Shown: positions 11,234 to 24,500 of the stretch, piece after piece
How positions within the stretch are numbered: position 1 is the first letter of the stretch
Layout of the letters: each line of letters starts with the position of its first letter
Assembly (NCBI GenBank): GCA_030272585.1
Contig: BSYQ01000003.1
Span: 1,054,001-1,118,000, forward strand
Length of the DNA: 64,000 nt
DNA from: Bryopsis sp. KO-2023
Taxonomy: Eukaryota > Chlorophyta > Ulvophyceae > Bryopsidales > Bryopsidaceae
Reading direction: 5' to 3'
Program-made: the position numbers and the translations under genes
Notes under the pieces: generated by a model
Databases searched by the model: none
The model's input: the letters and a program-made list of their open reading frames with translations, nothing else
What the model was told of the DNA's origin: nothing

Positions 11234-13168
11234 GTCACGCGCGAAGTCCCCGCTGATTGAGATTAAAGGCAGCGCGACCGACCAGAGGAGATGCCTGCAG
11301 TCGCCGGCGATAGATAGACGCTCGAACACCTCAAAACCTGAAACTGGCCAGTGGGTGGAGAAATCGTTGGCAAGGGATGCAGTCACGCAGGGTTTTCTCG
11401 GTCCCTTCAAATTCACCTCGCTCGACCTGATGTGATCGAGAGCGCGCAGACATGTGCATTTGAAAGACTTGGGGATGCTGGGCTGGCTGATTCTCGTGTT
11501 CTATGAAAGGAACGCGATCATGAAGGGAGATAGTGAAAGTGGCAGTTGTGAGAGTGTTCGCCGAGAATGGCGGGAAGCGATGCGCTAGTTTCTGGCATCG
11601 ATGTCTGTGGAATGTTGGGCAAAGAAGAAGCCCACATGCTGTTTTCAATGAATGCAACAACAGGGTGCTTGTTATGACATGTCTCGACAGTTACATCCTG
11701 GAAAACAATCTGGCAATGAGCCAATTCCTCCAAAAAGGGGACAATGATGTGTAGGATGCATTTTCCTGGGAAGAGAAATTCGAGTAATAAGCACAGGAAA
11801 CAGCAAAACTCTCTACGCCACAGAAAGTTTCACCACTGAACCGGCCACAGAAATGAATATATTTTGGCACCTTTATCATATCGTGAAAACACGGCTGCAC
11901 TTTTGTATGCAATCTTGCTTGATTGCTTCGTTACACTTTCGTACGGCGCGACCGTCGTACACGTTCGTACACTTTTGGGTCATAATCCTGACTACATATT
12001 CTACCCCAGCCACAGGGATCCGACCTGACTGTAATAAATCCTCCAAAACCCCCTACACATGATCTCTTTGACAGGGGATATGTGGCAGGCTATTCTTATC
12101 TGTCTGTGCAAAACGATTGCCCCTCGTTTGGTGTTGCAACAAATTGGGGTCTTTTGAGAGCTTTGGGTTTTTTTAGTCGCACGATTGCCTCCAGCGTGTC
12201 CACACCTTTCCGGTGTGTCCCTGGCACTGGAATTTCGCTGGGGCTCATTTTCGACTTGCCTCTTCCTCGCAACCCGCGTTTTTTTCTTTACAATATTTTG
12301 CGTGGAGCGGTGTTCTCTGCGCGAAAAACGTGTGTTGTTGTTTTTTTGGTTTGGAGCGTGGCGGTGTTTTTTGTTTCTTTTCTCCCTGATTTTTTTTGCG
12401 GAAGGGAGGTGAAAGCCCTTCCACCCTAGAAAAAAGAAAAAATCGATTCGAGGAGAAGGAAGAAAGAAAAAAGAAGAAAAAACCAAGTGGAGGGGGGGAG
12501 AACCAAAGGGAAGGAACAAAAAACAAAAAGAAACACCAAACAACGGTATCATATTGCGGCAAGAGATTCGTCAAACACCTTATTGGCGAAAGAGAGAGAG
12601 AGGAAAGTCTGAAGATTTTGGAGGAGTTGGTCGATTTTTTTGATTTCAAGCGATGCGTGGATCACGGAACACCCAAGGGCAAGCGGTACGGACGCAAAAT
12701 AAGAAAACAAGAGCCCAGAATATGTGTGTGTTTGTGGAGAGAACGAAAGGAACGGATGGCGTGGACGCGGTGGATTCGGTCTTCGCTGCGTTTGGTGGAG
12801 CCGTGGTTGTGTGAACTGGGGTTTCGGGTGGATTCGATTTTGACGCTTTTGGAGGTTCGCGCGTTGGATTTCGTTTGGCAGGAGTGTGTCTTTGGAGAGA
12901 ACCGGGCGGATCAAGGAACTAAGAGTGGAGGGAGGGGGAGGAAAAACGAAAAAGGATGAAAGTGTGACAACTTCTTGTTTGTACGATAACCACGAAAGAT
13001 GCGTCGGGCACGCTCGGATGGACGCCATTTTTTATCGGAGGGGTGGCTAAAGGGATGCGTTAAATAAAACACACTTTCGGGGTCGAAAGGCTTTTGCTTT
13101 TCTTCCCCTATTGTCTTTTTTTCCCCGACGGGTTTCTGCTTGTCTTAATTTTTGATTTTGTCGTGCAG
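11234..13168. other. Bidirectional upstream region; first exon of the PRAF-like gene probably here
   Basis: The UDP-xylose synthase reads away to the left and the PH-RCC1 gene to the right. The latter still needs a start codon, which I could not fix. Candidates are ATG at 12756 and at 12956. Open frames cover 12396-12959 (plus) and 13028-12549 (minus) in purine-rich DNA, which inflates open frames. A minus frame at 11733-11518 also looks mildly protein-like without support. Confidence 0.4.
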
Positions 13169-16100
13169 ACCGTACTGGGCGTCAGCCCGGTGGCATCCGT
13201 TTCGGGGGGACCTTCGCATCAGGTGGAAGAGTATTGGACAGCAGCTGTTAAGGTGAGGTTGGGCTCCATTATTATCCTGCTCAAGTCATGGTTTTGAGCT
13301 ACCAGTGGCCCATGGGGACAGTTCCTGCAAGGGAAAAGAAAAGAAAGCCCACAAAAATATGAGAAAATAATCAAGTGAATAAATAGGTGAAGTTTTGCCC
13401 TACAGGGAACAAGCTTGCTGAAGTTTGGGAGGAGAGGAAGCCCACACATGCACTTTTTCAGACTCTCTGAGGACAACTGTGCTCTTCAGTGGGAGTCTAG
13501 AAATGTGCGCCAAAAAGATCTCATCGTTCAATGTCACAAAACAAAAGGGAAATAAAAACATGCACAAAAGCGTAAATGCATATGTCCAGGTTTTTTGTTG
13601 GTCATTCGTGGATATCGTTTTCATTTTTCATTTTTTTTTTTTCAAAATACTCCAAAGTTTTGCTGGTTCGTGAGGACTTCAAAATAAAAATGTACAATAT
13701 CATCTCAATCAACATGAATGCACCTTCTTTTTTTTTTTAATCACTCGTGTGGTTGCATGAAAGTGAGGACTTCCTGATATTCTCAATTATTATTTTTTTG
13801 GGGGGGAGGGACATTGAAGTGAAGTGTTGAAATTATAAAAAGAGGTGGTTTTCTCACTAGGGTCGAGTTCGGCGTGTTCCACTGAGCTCAGTGCATAAGG
13901 TGGTCCAAGGTCAACAGACGGATGTATTCATCAAATCACGCAGCAGACAGACCCGTTCGATGGCGGATCTTTCTTTTTCGCTTCTATACAGACACAGGTT
14001 CGGCAAGCAAAGGAAAAAACCACAACAAAAACCTCGGGACCCCCTTGTCCTTCCCCTCCCCCCCCCCCCCCCCCCCCCCCCCTTAAAAAAAAAAAGTTAT
14101 AAATTTTAAAAAATGTGGGTCACTGATATGTGTCATGTTACATCAAGTTGCATTTTGGCTTTTTTTTCCAGAAGTTGAGATATTTGTTGATTTACCGGAC
14201 AGAGGAAAAAGGGGGTTATTAAAAAGGGGGGAGTAAAAATTTAGGATGATGAAGAAACACAATTAAAAACCATATAAAATAAAGTAAAAACAATAACAAT
14301 AAACAAATAATATCACAATAAAATCATCTAAGAAATGGTTATTTAGTATGGAGAAATGTACGATTCTAGACATAGAATGTTGTTTGTAAAACAATTGCTG
14401 TAGTGGGTATGCCCATAAAGATTTTAAAAAAGAGTACCTATAAGAAATGATAAAGTTAGATCAGTTTTTTTGATGGATTTTTGCAGGAGCGAAGAAAGAA
14501 CCCTGGATCTGGTGTGCAAAGACCAGGAAGAATTTGATTTGTGGTGCAACGGCTTGAGTTTGATTGCGGAGCACATACGCAAGGAAGGGAGGGGTGGGGG
14601 GATGGTAATAGGAATCGCTGACCAAATGTATGGCACACCGGCTCCCAAGACCACCCCTCCTGGAGACTGTTACATATGGGGTTCTCTTCCCAGCGAACCG
14701 GTAGGATTTTAAGTGGTGTTGACCTCAAGAATTTGTCTTTTTTGGCTGTTATCTTGAATGCTGTTGGGGTTCCCCAACATCCAGTGACGAGTTGGCTGGT
14801 TGGTGGATTTTGAACCAACCACGATTGGGGTTGAGAATAGAGCGGCATGTTGGGATTGGTTGATTTGACTGCAAAGGGTTTTTTTTTGTGTTTGGGCAGA
14901 ATAATGGATGCAAGGAGCCACAGATTCCGATAACTGCTCCACAGTTGGTTCCGTCTGCACAGAAGCTGGACATTGTGCAGGTCGCATGTGGGCCTCAGCA
15001 TTTTGCCGCTGTCACTCGAAGCGGGCATTTGTACACTTGGGGAACGGGGGATTGTAAGTGCAAATTCCCTTCATACATTCCTTCCCATGCATTCTGTGTC
15101 TTCTTTTTTTTTGTCGAGATTTGAACTTTCAATCTGTTCGGGATCTCCATGGATATCGTACAACGTTCTTTCCAAAATGGCCTACAGGGCTCCTGTTTGT
15201 TTTGATTTCCCTCCTCCCCCCCCAAAAAAAATAAAAAAAATAAAAAAAAACAAAGAAAGGGGAATCCAGCGAGGAAAAAAAACTGACGATCCCCTTTATG
15301 TTGTGTGATTCAGCGGGTCGCTTAGGCCTAGGGACATTGCAGCATGTAGCCACGCCAACTGCCGTGTATGGGTTGAACGACATGGCGTGCGTGAAATATG
15401 CTTCCTGTGGGGATTGCAGCACGGCTGCCATTCTTGGAGATGGGTCACTATCAACATGGGGAGGGGGGTTGTCTGGCCAACTGGGCCACGACAACATGAT
15501 CACACAGTATTTGCCGCGACGAGTTGAAAGGGGATTATATGGGGTCAAAATTGTAGAGGTAACCCTTTTCTCTCAATCAAACCACTGTTTTTGCCCTTTT
15601 ATTTGCCCTTTTTTTGCCTTTTTTTGGTCAATCGAAGCGCCGTTTGTTGTCATTGTTTTTGTCTGTTTTTTTTTCGATCAAGGCTCCTTGGATCGTACTT
15701 TCTCAGCAACTTTTGTATGTGAATTTTGTTTAATGTTTGCTTTTTTTGCTTAGGTATCTTGCGGGCCCTACCACACCGCTGCCTCATCAGAAGACGGGCA
15801 GTTGTACACCTGGGGGGATGGGCTCTGCGGAAAACTGGGTCACGGAGACTGGCAATCCAGCCTGGTCCCGAGGCCTGTTCAATCATTAGTCATGGAGGGT
15901 AGAGTTTCAGCTGTGTCGTGTGGTTGGTGGCACACTGCTGCCGTGTTGGATCTGGCGGTGCCCACCAACAGCATAACAAGTAGTTTATACACCTGGGGAG
16001 GGGAATTCACCTGGAAGAAAGACAACAACAAGGGATGTCTGGGCACAGGCTCCGCTGAAGGGTCATCCTTGCCCAAAAGAGTAGAAGGAGATTTAGGATT

Positions 16101-19100
16101 GCGAAACGTGAAACAGGTAATGTTTTGTGATCGACGCCTGGTCGGGGAGGTGTTTTTTGATCCATGGCATTTTTTTTTTTTTTTGGGATCCTTTTCGTTC
16201 TCTGGACCTTTGATTTAGAACTTTGTTTGATGTTGCAGTTGTGAAAAAAGTATCGCTACTGAAAATTGTGCGTTGATGGTGTGTAGGTGGCATGTGGTTT
16301 GAATTTGACGGTAGCGTTGACGATGGATGGTCTCATTTACCAAATGGGTGCTACTGGCGCTGAAGACACGCACATGCCATGGGAGAGTGCGAAAAATCCA
16401 ACAAGAGTTGAAGGGAACCTGAAGGGGTGCTTCGCCGACAGGGTGGGTCATGATATACAACTCCCCCCCCCAAAAAAAAAAACAAAAAACAACATACAAA
16501 AACGAAACCAATGATTGAAAAGAATAGAAAATTCAAGAAATGATGAAAAATAAAAAAAATAAAACTAAGAATTTCAAAGAAATGTGTGAAGTGTACGTCC
16601 CCTTGCTGTGGAATCCAGCCGTTTCACTGACCTTTCTGTTTGCTGGTGTGTTTTTTCTTTCCTTTCTGTTTTTTTTTTTGAAAAGGTGGCATGCGGTCGT
16701 CAGCATGTCTGTGTGGTGGCGACCCCCATCCAGAGTGGGAGGATAGACGAGGCCAGACGCAGCACTTACCTGTTCACTTGGGGCAGCGGGAAGAGCGGAC
16801 AGTTGGGAAATGGGGATAAAAAAGACCACTCCTCTCCACAAATCGTTGAAGCACTGAGACAGAGAAGAATCGAGGATGTATGGAAACACCTCCCGCCATT
16901 TGAAATCGACACGCCACACAAAAAAAAATTCTGAACTGTTATTATCCCTTTGACAAAACACATAAAAATAGGAGAAACGCATGGAAAAAATATATATGTT
17001 CGAATGCCATTGTGTGAATTTCGCTGTTATGATCATTTTTCGCGGGGGGGGGGGGGTCTCCGTTGATGGATGCATAACTGTGCTGAGTTCCCATGGCGGC
17101 CTTTTTTCTGTGGGATTGCAGATCAGTTGTGGCGGTGACTACACTTTGGCAGTTTGTCGATATGATCCCAGTTTTGCGGCGGCGGCGTTTGTTTGGAATC
17201 CGGACCCAGCAGCCCTCCCAACGTCCAACAGCACTCTGACCAGAAAAAGCAACACCGCCGCGCATCAATCGAGCTCCGCATTTCCGTTCAGCCTGGGGCC
17301 GTTTAAGCAAAAATCAGTCAGACATACAAGAAATCAAGGATCTAGTTTAGGGTCTGACGTCAACATTCCCAAGCCACCGCCTGTAAGATGATCGAAAGTT
17401 TGAGTGTTTTTTCTTTTTTTTTGGGGGGGGGGAAATATGGAAGGTCACAGAAAATTGCCAAGAGTGTTTGTAGGTTTTTGGGGTGGGTGTCCCAACCCAT
17501 AAATGATCATTTTGTTAAAGAGATTTTGGGCTGTCTGATTCTGCCAACAGAAAGTCATTGGAGTGCACATGAAGACCCGGGTCCGCCTGGAGCGTCAGAA
17601 AATCACAGAAACTCCTTGGTTGGCCCCCTTTATGCCCAGTCAGCGGCCCCCGAACTACTCGCCCCGCGGACCTCCCACTGAAAATGGTGAGGGCTCCAGG
17701 AATGGAGATAACAGCAGTGTGAATTCGGAGCGCCCATCACCTTCAGGGGTGATTTCGAGAAGAGACACAGCACCGGCTTATGTGGGACGGGCTTTTGCAG
17801 GGGAAGAGGCTGGGACCAATCACCGCGGGCATCTCATCAGTGCAGACACTGCGTACCAACAAGGGGCCCAATATCTGGATTCGGGAGGTTTCGACGAGGC
17901 GCTGCCTGACGATGGGAGGTCGCTGGAGAGCTCAGAATTGCAGCGAACTCAGGTATGTGTAACTTTCATGGGGGATACCCAATCTTGTGTGAAATAAATA
18001 CTCGAAAAAATAATTAATTAGTAAATTAAGAAATATACTCATGTGGTATTTATTTCACCCCACTTTTTCAATAAAATCGTCAATCGTTACATCAACAAAA
18101 CCTAAAGTTACTTTACGTAACTTCCCCTTCAAGTTTACCTACCTAACAGTGAAAACAATATCAAGTCACTGTACCGGGACGGGAGTCCCGTTTGGACCGG
18201 GATGATTGAAGCAAGTTGGGTTGGGTTGGGTGCAGGATTTCGATGGAGGGGAAAGCGTGACGAGCGGGGTTTTCTCGGATCCGACACACAGCGTGAGGGA
18301 CATGTCTGCCCGATTCCGAGAAATGGATAGAAGTTCAACGGATGGTTCCCTCGCAACCACGGAAGGCATAAACAGAAGTCACATCGATTCCGACGACGAT
18401 GGGACGGTGGAAAGCAGAAGTCACACCAGGTAAGTGCATGTCTTTTCCACTGTGCCACCCCCAGGCTCCATTTTGAATGACCATGATGTCCAAAACCTCC
18501 AGATACTTTAATTCTTGTTCTATGTTTTCGAATGGAAGGTCACCCAATCTTATGGGGGAAAAGCAAATGAGGTGGTTTTCTCTGGCAGGTCGTCCTCCCA
18601 AGTGGACCTCCGTGGGGACGACGACGGTGGACTGAACCAATCGCCGACAGCGTTTTACGAGGATAGAGATGGGCAGGGAGGCTCCACGCCAGGGCCTGAT
18701 GGTCAATACACGAACCTCCCGGTTCCACCAGCAACTGGGCCCTCTTGGCCTCGAAGTCAGCAACTCAGAAGCGCCGCCCGGTTGAGGTCACGGCAAAAAG
18801 TGCTGCAAGAAGTGCTGTCGCTGTCTGAATCCTGGACGGCCCCCGAGCGACATGCAAGCACTAGTGCCATTCCACGTATGACCAGACAAAGCCTGTCGGA
18901 AATCCTGTCGAAAATCAAACATCATCAGGGGGGGGAAAAAACTGCTAAGTTTTCTCGACTGCCTCCTTGGTTGGAGACCTGGGAATCATTTTCTTTCTGC
19001 TTTTTTTTTCCAAGAAAAAAAGGAGCATTCTGAAGTTTCAAGATGTCCGTGGCGCTTACTTTTCTGGGGTGGTTCTCATTAGATGTTTCCGAGCTGCCTC

Positions 19101-21549
19101 GACCCCCCCGGCTTTGGGAGTCCAATGAGAACAGCATCGCTGAAGGTGCTGCGGAGGACTCCGCCCCGGACATCGCAGGGGCAGGTTCAAGAGCCGCTGT
19201 GGACGAGGGGCAACCAGGTCCAAGCACAAGCTCCAACACAGGAATCGCTCACAGCTCTGCCACCCACATCCTGGAGCACCCAGAAACTGCCAGACCCCCC
19301 ACTTCCAGGCAAGTGATGCAACTACCGGGTCATAGTGCGAGAACTCGGCCGGATGGTTTACCCAGGTTGAATCTGGATAGGGGCTCGAGTGTGCCTGTGA
19401 TGAGTTTCCCTCTGGCCACCGCCCGAGAGGAGGTCATGAGTAAAGCTGCTGAGTATGAGCTGTGGAGGCAACAGCTCCAGAAGTACTTGGAAACCTTGCA
19501 GGTCACTCAGGCCAAGCTGAACGACGTGGCTGAGGAGCAGGGGAAAGAGGCGGGCGAACTAGGGGTTGAGATTGGAAACATCAAGGACACGTTGAAAACG
19601 ATGCCTGCTGTGAGAGGGAGCGGAATCGTCCCCACTGCCATTGCCAACCCCTCTCCACAGAATTCTGATGGTGCTCAGAGTGCCCCCATACAGCCAAAAG
19701 TCATGGACGATGTTAAGAAACTTGCTGAGCTGTTGGTGAATTCTTCAGTGGCGTTCAAAGTTTCGGATTCTGAAGCGGGCACTGATGATAAGGTGGGGGT
19801 CCCCGTACATTATGAAAAAAATTGGGAAAAAGTGTGCTTGTTTTGGTGAAAAAAAAAATGAATGAGCAGTCATTCATTTCATTTTGACTTTGGACATGGT
19901 CTGATGGAACTGTAGTCCCGCTATTTCCCCGCTATTTCACGTACGACAGTGCAAATAGCGTAACGTGAATTGAAATTTCTCGGGGGTGGTCCAATTCACG
20001 AACGCTATTTTCACAGCAGCATGACGGACCAGTTCTACATGACACATCGCAGCGTTCCGCGCGCAGCTGTCGCGAGTCGCGTTCGTCTTCTTTCCTGCGT
20101 CGGTTTGTCGAAACGACGACAGCGGCGAGCCCCCAGCTCTTTCTTGGGGCTGGTGACCGCGGTCGCGCGACTTTTTGAGTATGACTAAGTCGATCTTGCT
20201 CGCTGAGGTGGCGTTAGCGCAGCTGCGCATGCCTGACCATGTTCTTCGAACAACTGTACGGAAATAGCGGGACTTGAAATCCCGCTAATTCTTCAGACCA
20301 TGTCCTTTGTAAGAATATAAAATCTTGGTTGAATGATAAACATTGTTGCATCAATTTTCTTCTCAAAATTTCATCGGATGATATTTTCTTAAAAAGGAAA
20401 TAATGAAGTTGCTACCACGTGGATCAACCTTTGTCATAGTGTTTCTCAAATCGTCTTTTTCGGTGTTGTGATTTTCGGGCAGCTGGCAAGCGAGAACATG
20501 CAGTTGAAGCAGCTGTTAGGGTCCCTATCCTCTGTGGTGGATGGGTTGGCGGGGACACTGAAGATCCCTAAGCCAGCAGCTCCTCTGGTCGCAGCAAGCG
20601 AACCCCCAGCTGAGTCCGAGCCGAAGGAAAAAACGGAAGAGGTGACCGAAGAGGAGAAAGCAGAAGAGGTGCCAGGGGAGGCTGAGCCGGAGGCTGAGCC
20701 TGAACCTGTGGTTGAGCCGGAGGCGGAGGCTGAGGCTGTCATAGAGCCTGTGGCTGGACCTGGGCGTGGGGCCGAGCCTGCACCTGGCCACAAACGAATC
20801 AGATCACTAGATCTTGGTAGGGTTTTGCTTTTCCATTCCATCCTCTGTGGAGATTTTCTGCCTCGAATCATACGTGTGCGTGGCTTTGTCAAGTTTTTTG
20901 TCAAGGTTTTATTAGGGGGACCTCAGCATTAGTAGCAGAGATAAATTGAAGCTCACCCATGCTTCCACACAAACTTGATTGGGGAGGAGAAATCCACGAT
21001 GTGGCCTTATTGTTTGTGTGTGTTTTTTTGGGGGGTCTTGTTGCAGCGAGGAATGCGGGCAATGCGAGCGGACCCTCCGGCCAATCGAACACAAACATGA
21101 ACATGTGGATGGATCAGGTGGACACGGGCGTTTCCGTGATTTTCCAAAGCACCCAAAACGTCACCAAGATCAAGAAGATCCGCTTTTCCAAACGTATGTT
21201 CACCGCGGACCGAGCCCAGCAATGGTGGCAGGAAAACCAATCTCGATTGGTGCATCAGTACGGTTTGGTGCCGGGCTCCGGCCCGGGGGAGCAAGGCCCG
21301 GTGAGGAGCACCGCCGCCTCTGAATCTGTTCCAAACAGGGCTCCGGCTGACATGCTGTCGTTGGTCACCGCGAGTGGCGGGGGAAGGGAAGGGCAAAGCA
21401 GGGAACTAGGGGAAAACGGGGCGGCCCCTGGTGGGGTTTCAAGTGTAAGATCGCATCATCAACCACAACAAGAGTCACAGGCACAGCAACACAACAATCA
21501 GCTGGGGGAAGGGGCGGATCCTGCTGTGGATGATTGGGATTCTCCATAA
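13169..21549 (+). CDS. PH-RCC1-BRX domain protein (PRAF-type), FYVE finger not seen; start unresolved
   Basis: Sixteen exons: 13169-13252, 13406-13504, 13861-13997, 14487-14700, 14900-15053, 15314-15558, 15754-16116, 16287-16442, 16686-16877, 17122-17382, 17551-17952, 18236-18429, 18589-18875, 19083-19792, 20483-20816, 21047-21549 (at least 1444 residues). Counted from the first listed exon: PH domain about 20-160 (KKGTSLLKFGRRGSP, then SFSLLYRHRSEERTLDLVCK); about seven RCC1 blades, 170-585 (VACGPQHFAAVTRSGHLYTW and similar); Ser/Pro-rich disorder; a coiled coil near 1040-1090; a Glu/Pro-rich acidic stretch; and a BRX domain near 1300 (KIRFSKRMFTADRAQQWW). Plant relatives are phosphoinositide-binding, GEF-like or polarity proteins. 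The donor at 18876 (GTATGA) was chosen because only it fits the phase of the next exon; a longer exon reading through 18930 remains possible. Confidence 0.88.
14058..14082 (+). repeat. Poly(C) run, 25 nt, in an intron
   Basis: An uninterrupted run of 25 cytosines, followed within a few bases by an A run, lies in the intron after the third listed PRAF-like exon. Its length may be an assembly estimate. Confidence 0.9.
19892..20305. mobile_element. MITE-like element with terminal inverted repeats
   Basis: A 414-bp insertion sits in the PRAF-like intron between 19792 and 20483. The ends are inverted copies: GGACATGGTCTGA at 19892-19904 against TCAGACCATGTCC at 20293-20305 (13 of 13), and AGTCCCGCTATTTCC at 19914-19928 against GGAAATAGCGGGACT at 20260-20274 (15 of 15). 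TTT flanks both ends (19889-19891 and 20306-20308), consistent with a 3-bp target duplication, though such a short match may be chance. The interior is more G/C-rich than the surrounding intron and encodes no transposase, so it is non-autonomous. The superfamily is not assignable from one copy. Confidence 0.8.
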
Positions 21550-24500
21550 AGTTGGAAAGGGATGTTGGGGAGGGGGGGGGGAGGGAGAAAAAAAAACATC
21601 TGCCCAGAAGAAGGAATTTAAAAACGGGGGGGTTTCGGGGAAGTAGAAGAATTTCAAAAAGAGATATTTATGAAGAGGGGTGGGGTGGGGGGGTCGGGGA
21701 AAACGTACGCACACATCATTCACTCTCTCTTTGCTGTCCCCTTTTTTTTTTCCTTTTTTCTCTCTCTCTTTTTCAGAAAATGGATGGCCTCTTGGGCGCT
21801 CTCTCTCTATCTCTTTTTCTCTCTCGATCATCTGTTTCTTCTGTTGAAAAAAATATATATATTTGTTTATGGGGGTTTGGGAGGTTGGGTGTACTCTTTT
21901 ATATCAAGGAGTGTGTGAGAGGGGGGATTTGGAGGAATATTTGAAAATGGGGAAGAGAAAAAAAAAATGAAAACAAGAAAATTCTATTTATATCTATATG
22001 TAAAACTGCACACAAATATATACACACATATATTCTGTGCTTTTTTTTAAATCCGATGTTTTAATATGAGAGGTCTTTTGCCGTTTTTTTTTTTTTGATT
22101 TCGTTGAAGGCGAACGAAGAAACAAAATGTGTTTCAGAGATGGAAGTGAGAAAAAAAAAGGGAGGTGAGATTTTGAAAAGAGAAAAAAAAAAAAAATGGG
22201 GACGTCGATTCTATGAGCTGAGGAGGGGAAAAAAAAGGGAGGAGGAGGAGGAAAAAAAAAGAGAGAAAAAAAGAAAAAGAAGTTTTTTGGAGAAGAAATA
22301 TGGGAATAACCAGTGAAATGCAATTCAAGGGTTGAGAAAAGAGAGATTTGGATACAAATCTATATGTTTGTGGAAAAGGGGGTCGGAGAGGAAGAAAAGA
22401 AACTTATTATCAGAACTTATCGATACAAACAAAGGAGGAAGATATATCGATGATTTTACTTTCAAAAACCGAAAACAAAATCTCTAATGCTTTTTTTTTT
22501 CTTCTCTTCTCTTTATGTTGATTTTTTTTTTGGTTTTGCCGTGGAGGCGATGGAAAATATGGAGTGATGTGGTGGGTTTTTTTTGTGTGTGTGTGTTTCG
22601 ACATAGTCCCCCCCTCCATCCACCCAGGAAAAAAAAATGAAAGTTTAGCGTGTTTATCTTGCCTCAAGAATATCTCATCAACCTATTTTATTTTATGTTG
22701 TTTGGAAAAAAAAAAAAGGAGGGGGGGAATTGGTTCTCGAGTAGAAATTTAAAAAGATGAAAAATTAAGGAAGAAAATTATGCACAGAGAGAGAGAGAAA
22801 AGAGAGAGGGCGGGGGTTGAAGAATGGAGAGAGAAAGGGGAAAAGAGGGGAAAAAAATTGTATGCGATGTGTATCGAAATGTGTATACACAGGTCGTTTT
22901 GAGTTGAAGGAATTTTTTTTGGTGCTTTTCTCAGAAAAAAAAATTTCCTCAAGGGATTGATGGTTTGATTTCGTTTGCCTTTTTTTCTTTTTATGTTTCC
23001 TATTGTTTCTCTTTTTTTTCTTTTTTTTTTAATTCGTTTTTTTCGAAAAGGAAGAGGAAAAGAAACATGCATTTCGGGGTTATATTTGTCGGGCGTTTAC
23101 TCGAGGGAAAAAAAAGGGGTGGGCTCTCACGAGCATGATGATTTTTATCCTATCTTTTGAAAACAAATCATACTGGGGTGACCCTTTTCTTGAGTTTTTT
23201 TTTTCCCTGATTTCTCTCTCTCATTCTCGACTCTTCCATTATGAAGAAAGAAAAAAGAAAAACTTAAAAGGGAAAAAAAAAGAAACGATGAGGAAAGGGG
23301 GAGAGAGAGAAAAAAGCGAAAACAAGAAAAAAGAAAAAAAAATCGATGTGTTTCGTGGTCATCTCTTTAACAAGTGTTGCAGCAGCAGCAGCAGCAGCAA
23401 AAAAAAAGGGGAAAAACTAGTCTTTATACGTATTCTTGCAACCTTGATTTTATTCCATGTCTTTTTTTTGTGTTGCTTTTTTTCTTCTTCTCATTCTTTT
23501 TTCCTTGTCTCCCCTTCCTCATTCCCCTCCCTTCTTCTCTCACTCTTTTTTCTCCCCTCATTTTATATTCCTTCTTCACTCTTTTTGCTTGATATCATAC
23601 ACTCACTCTCTCTCTCTCTCATCTTTTCTCCTCTTCGTTCTTTTTTTCAAGGCTGAATTCAAGCATTTTTTTGCAAGAAATCATCATGGTCACTTCTGCT
23701 TTTTTTTGTTTGTTTTTTTTCCCTGTTATCGGAGAACTGTTTTGTGATTTGCTGGGGTGGGGTGGGGTGGGTGTTTCTGGAACATTTTCTTCAATTGATG
23801 GCTGTGTTGATCAACTAATATTTCATGGTTTTAATGATAAGGGGAGGGGAAAAAGAAGAGGGAGGGGGACGGGGGGGAATTTGTGATGGGTCGTGCTTGA
23901 CTCAAAAAAGAAAAAGGAAGGGCAAGAGATATCAAAAGGGTTTTTTCAAGGTGAAAATTAAGTTTGGGAGAAAATATATATCATCCAGGTCAAATATCTC
24001 CAGGGCCTTTGCTTAAAAATGAGAAATATTCCAACACCCACTTTTAGATTGCCTCTGTTCAGGTTGCTTTTTTTCTGTCTGACCATGGTGGGTGGTGGTG
24101 GTGATTTTGGAGGGTGGAAGTTGGGAAAAGGGGTTTATTGGAAAATATATATAGTATTTTGAATGACTGGTGATGTAATGGTTTTGGGTAGTAGATTGTT
24201 GAATGGGTTTGAAAAAAAAGGAGGGGGGGAAAGGGTTGGGGTGATCAATTTAGATTGCAAAATGTCGTTGCGGAATGACATTCAGATTTGAAAAAAAAGA
24301 AAAAAGAAAAAAAAAGGGAAGGGGGGTTCTTACAATCGTGTTGAGCAGTGATCACACATAGAGCTAACTGGTTTTTAAGTGAGTTGAGGTGGGGGGGGCA
24401 GAAAAGTCATGAAGTCCCCTTTATTTTAAAAAAAGTGAAAACATTTGTTGCTTTTTCTTTCTGAGCTGATGGAAAGGAAAAGAAAATTTGTAAGGGAAGG

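Noticed and set aside
11518-11733. Minus frame with a plausible peptide upstream of UDP-xylose synthase
   Set aside because: It has no ATG and no phase-compatible link to the synthase exons; possibly 5' UTR.
12001-12552. 183-codon minus frame
   Set aside because: It crosses purine- and pyrimidine-rich tracts that lack stop codons; the product is low complexity.
12549-13028. 159-codon minus frame
   Set aside because: It lies opposite a plus frame in biased DNA upstream of the PRAF-like gene, with no domain or splice support.
23135-23656. 173-codon plus frame rich in Phe, Ser and Leu
   Set aside because: Its composition follows T/C tracts; no signal or family supports a membrane protein.
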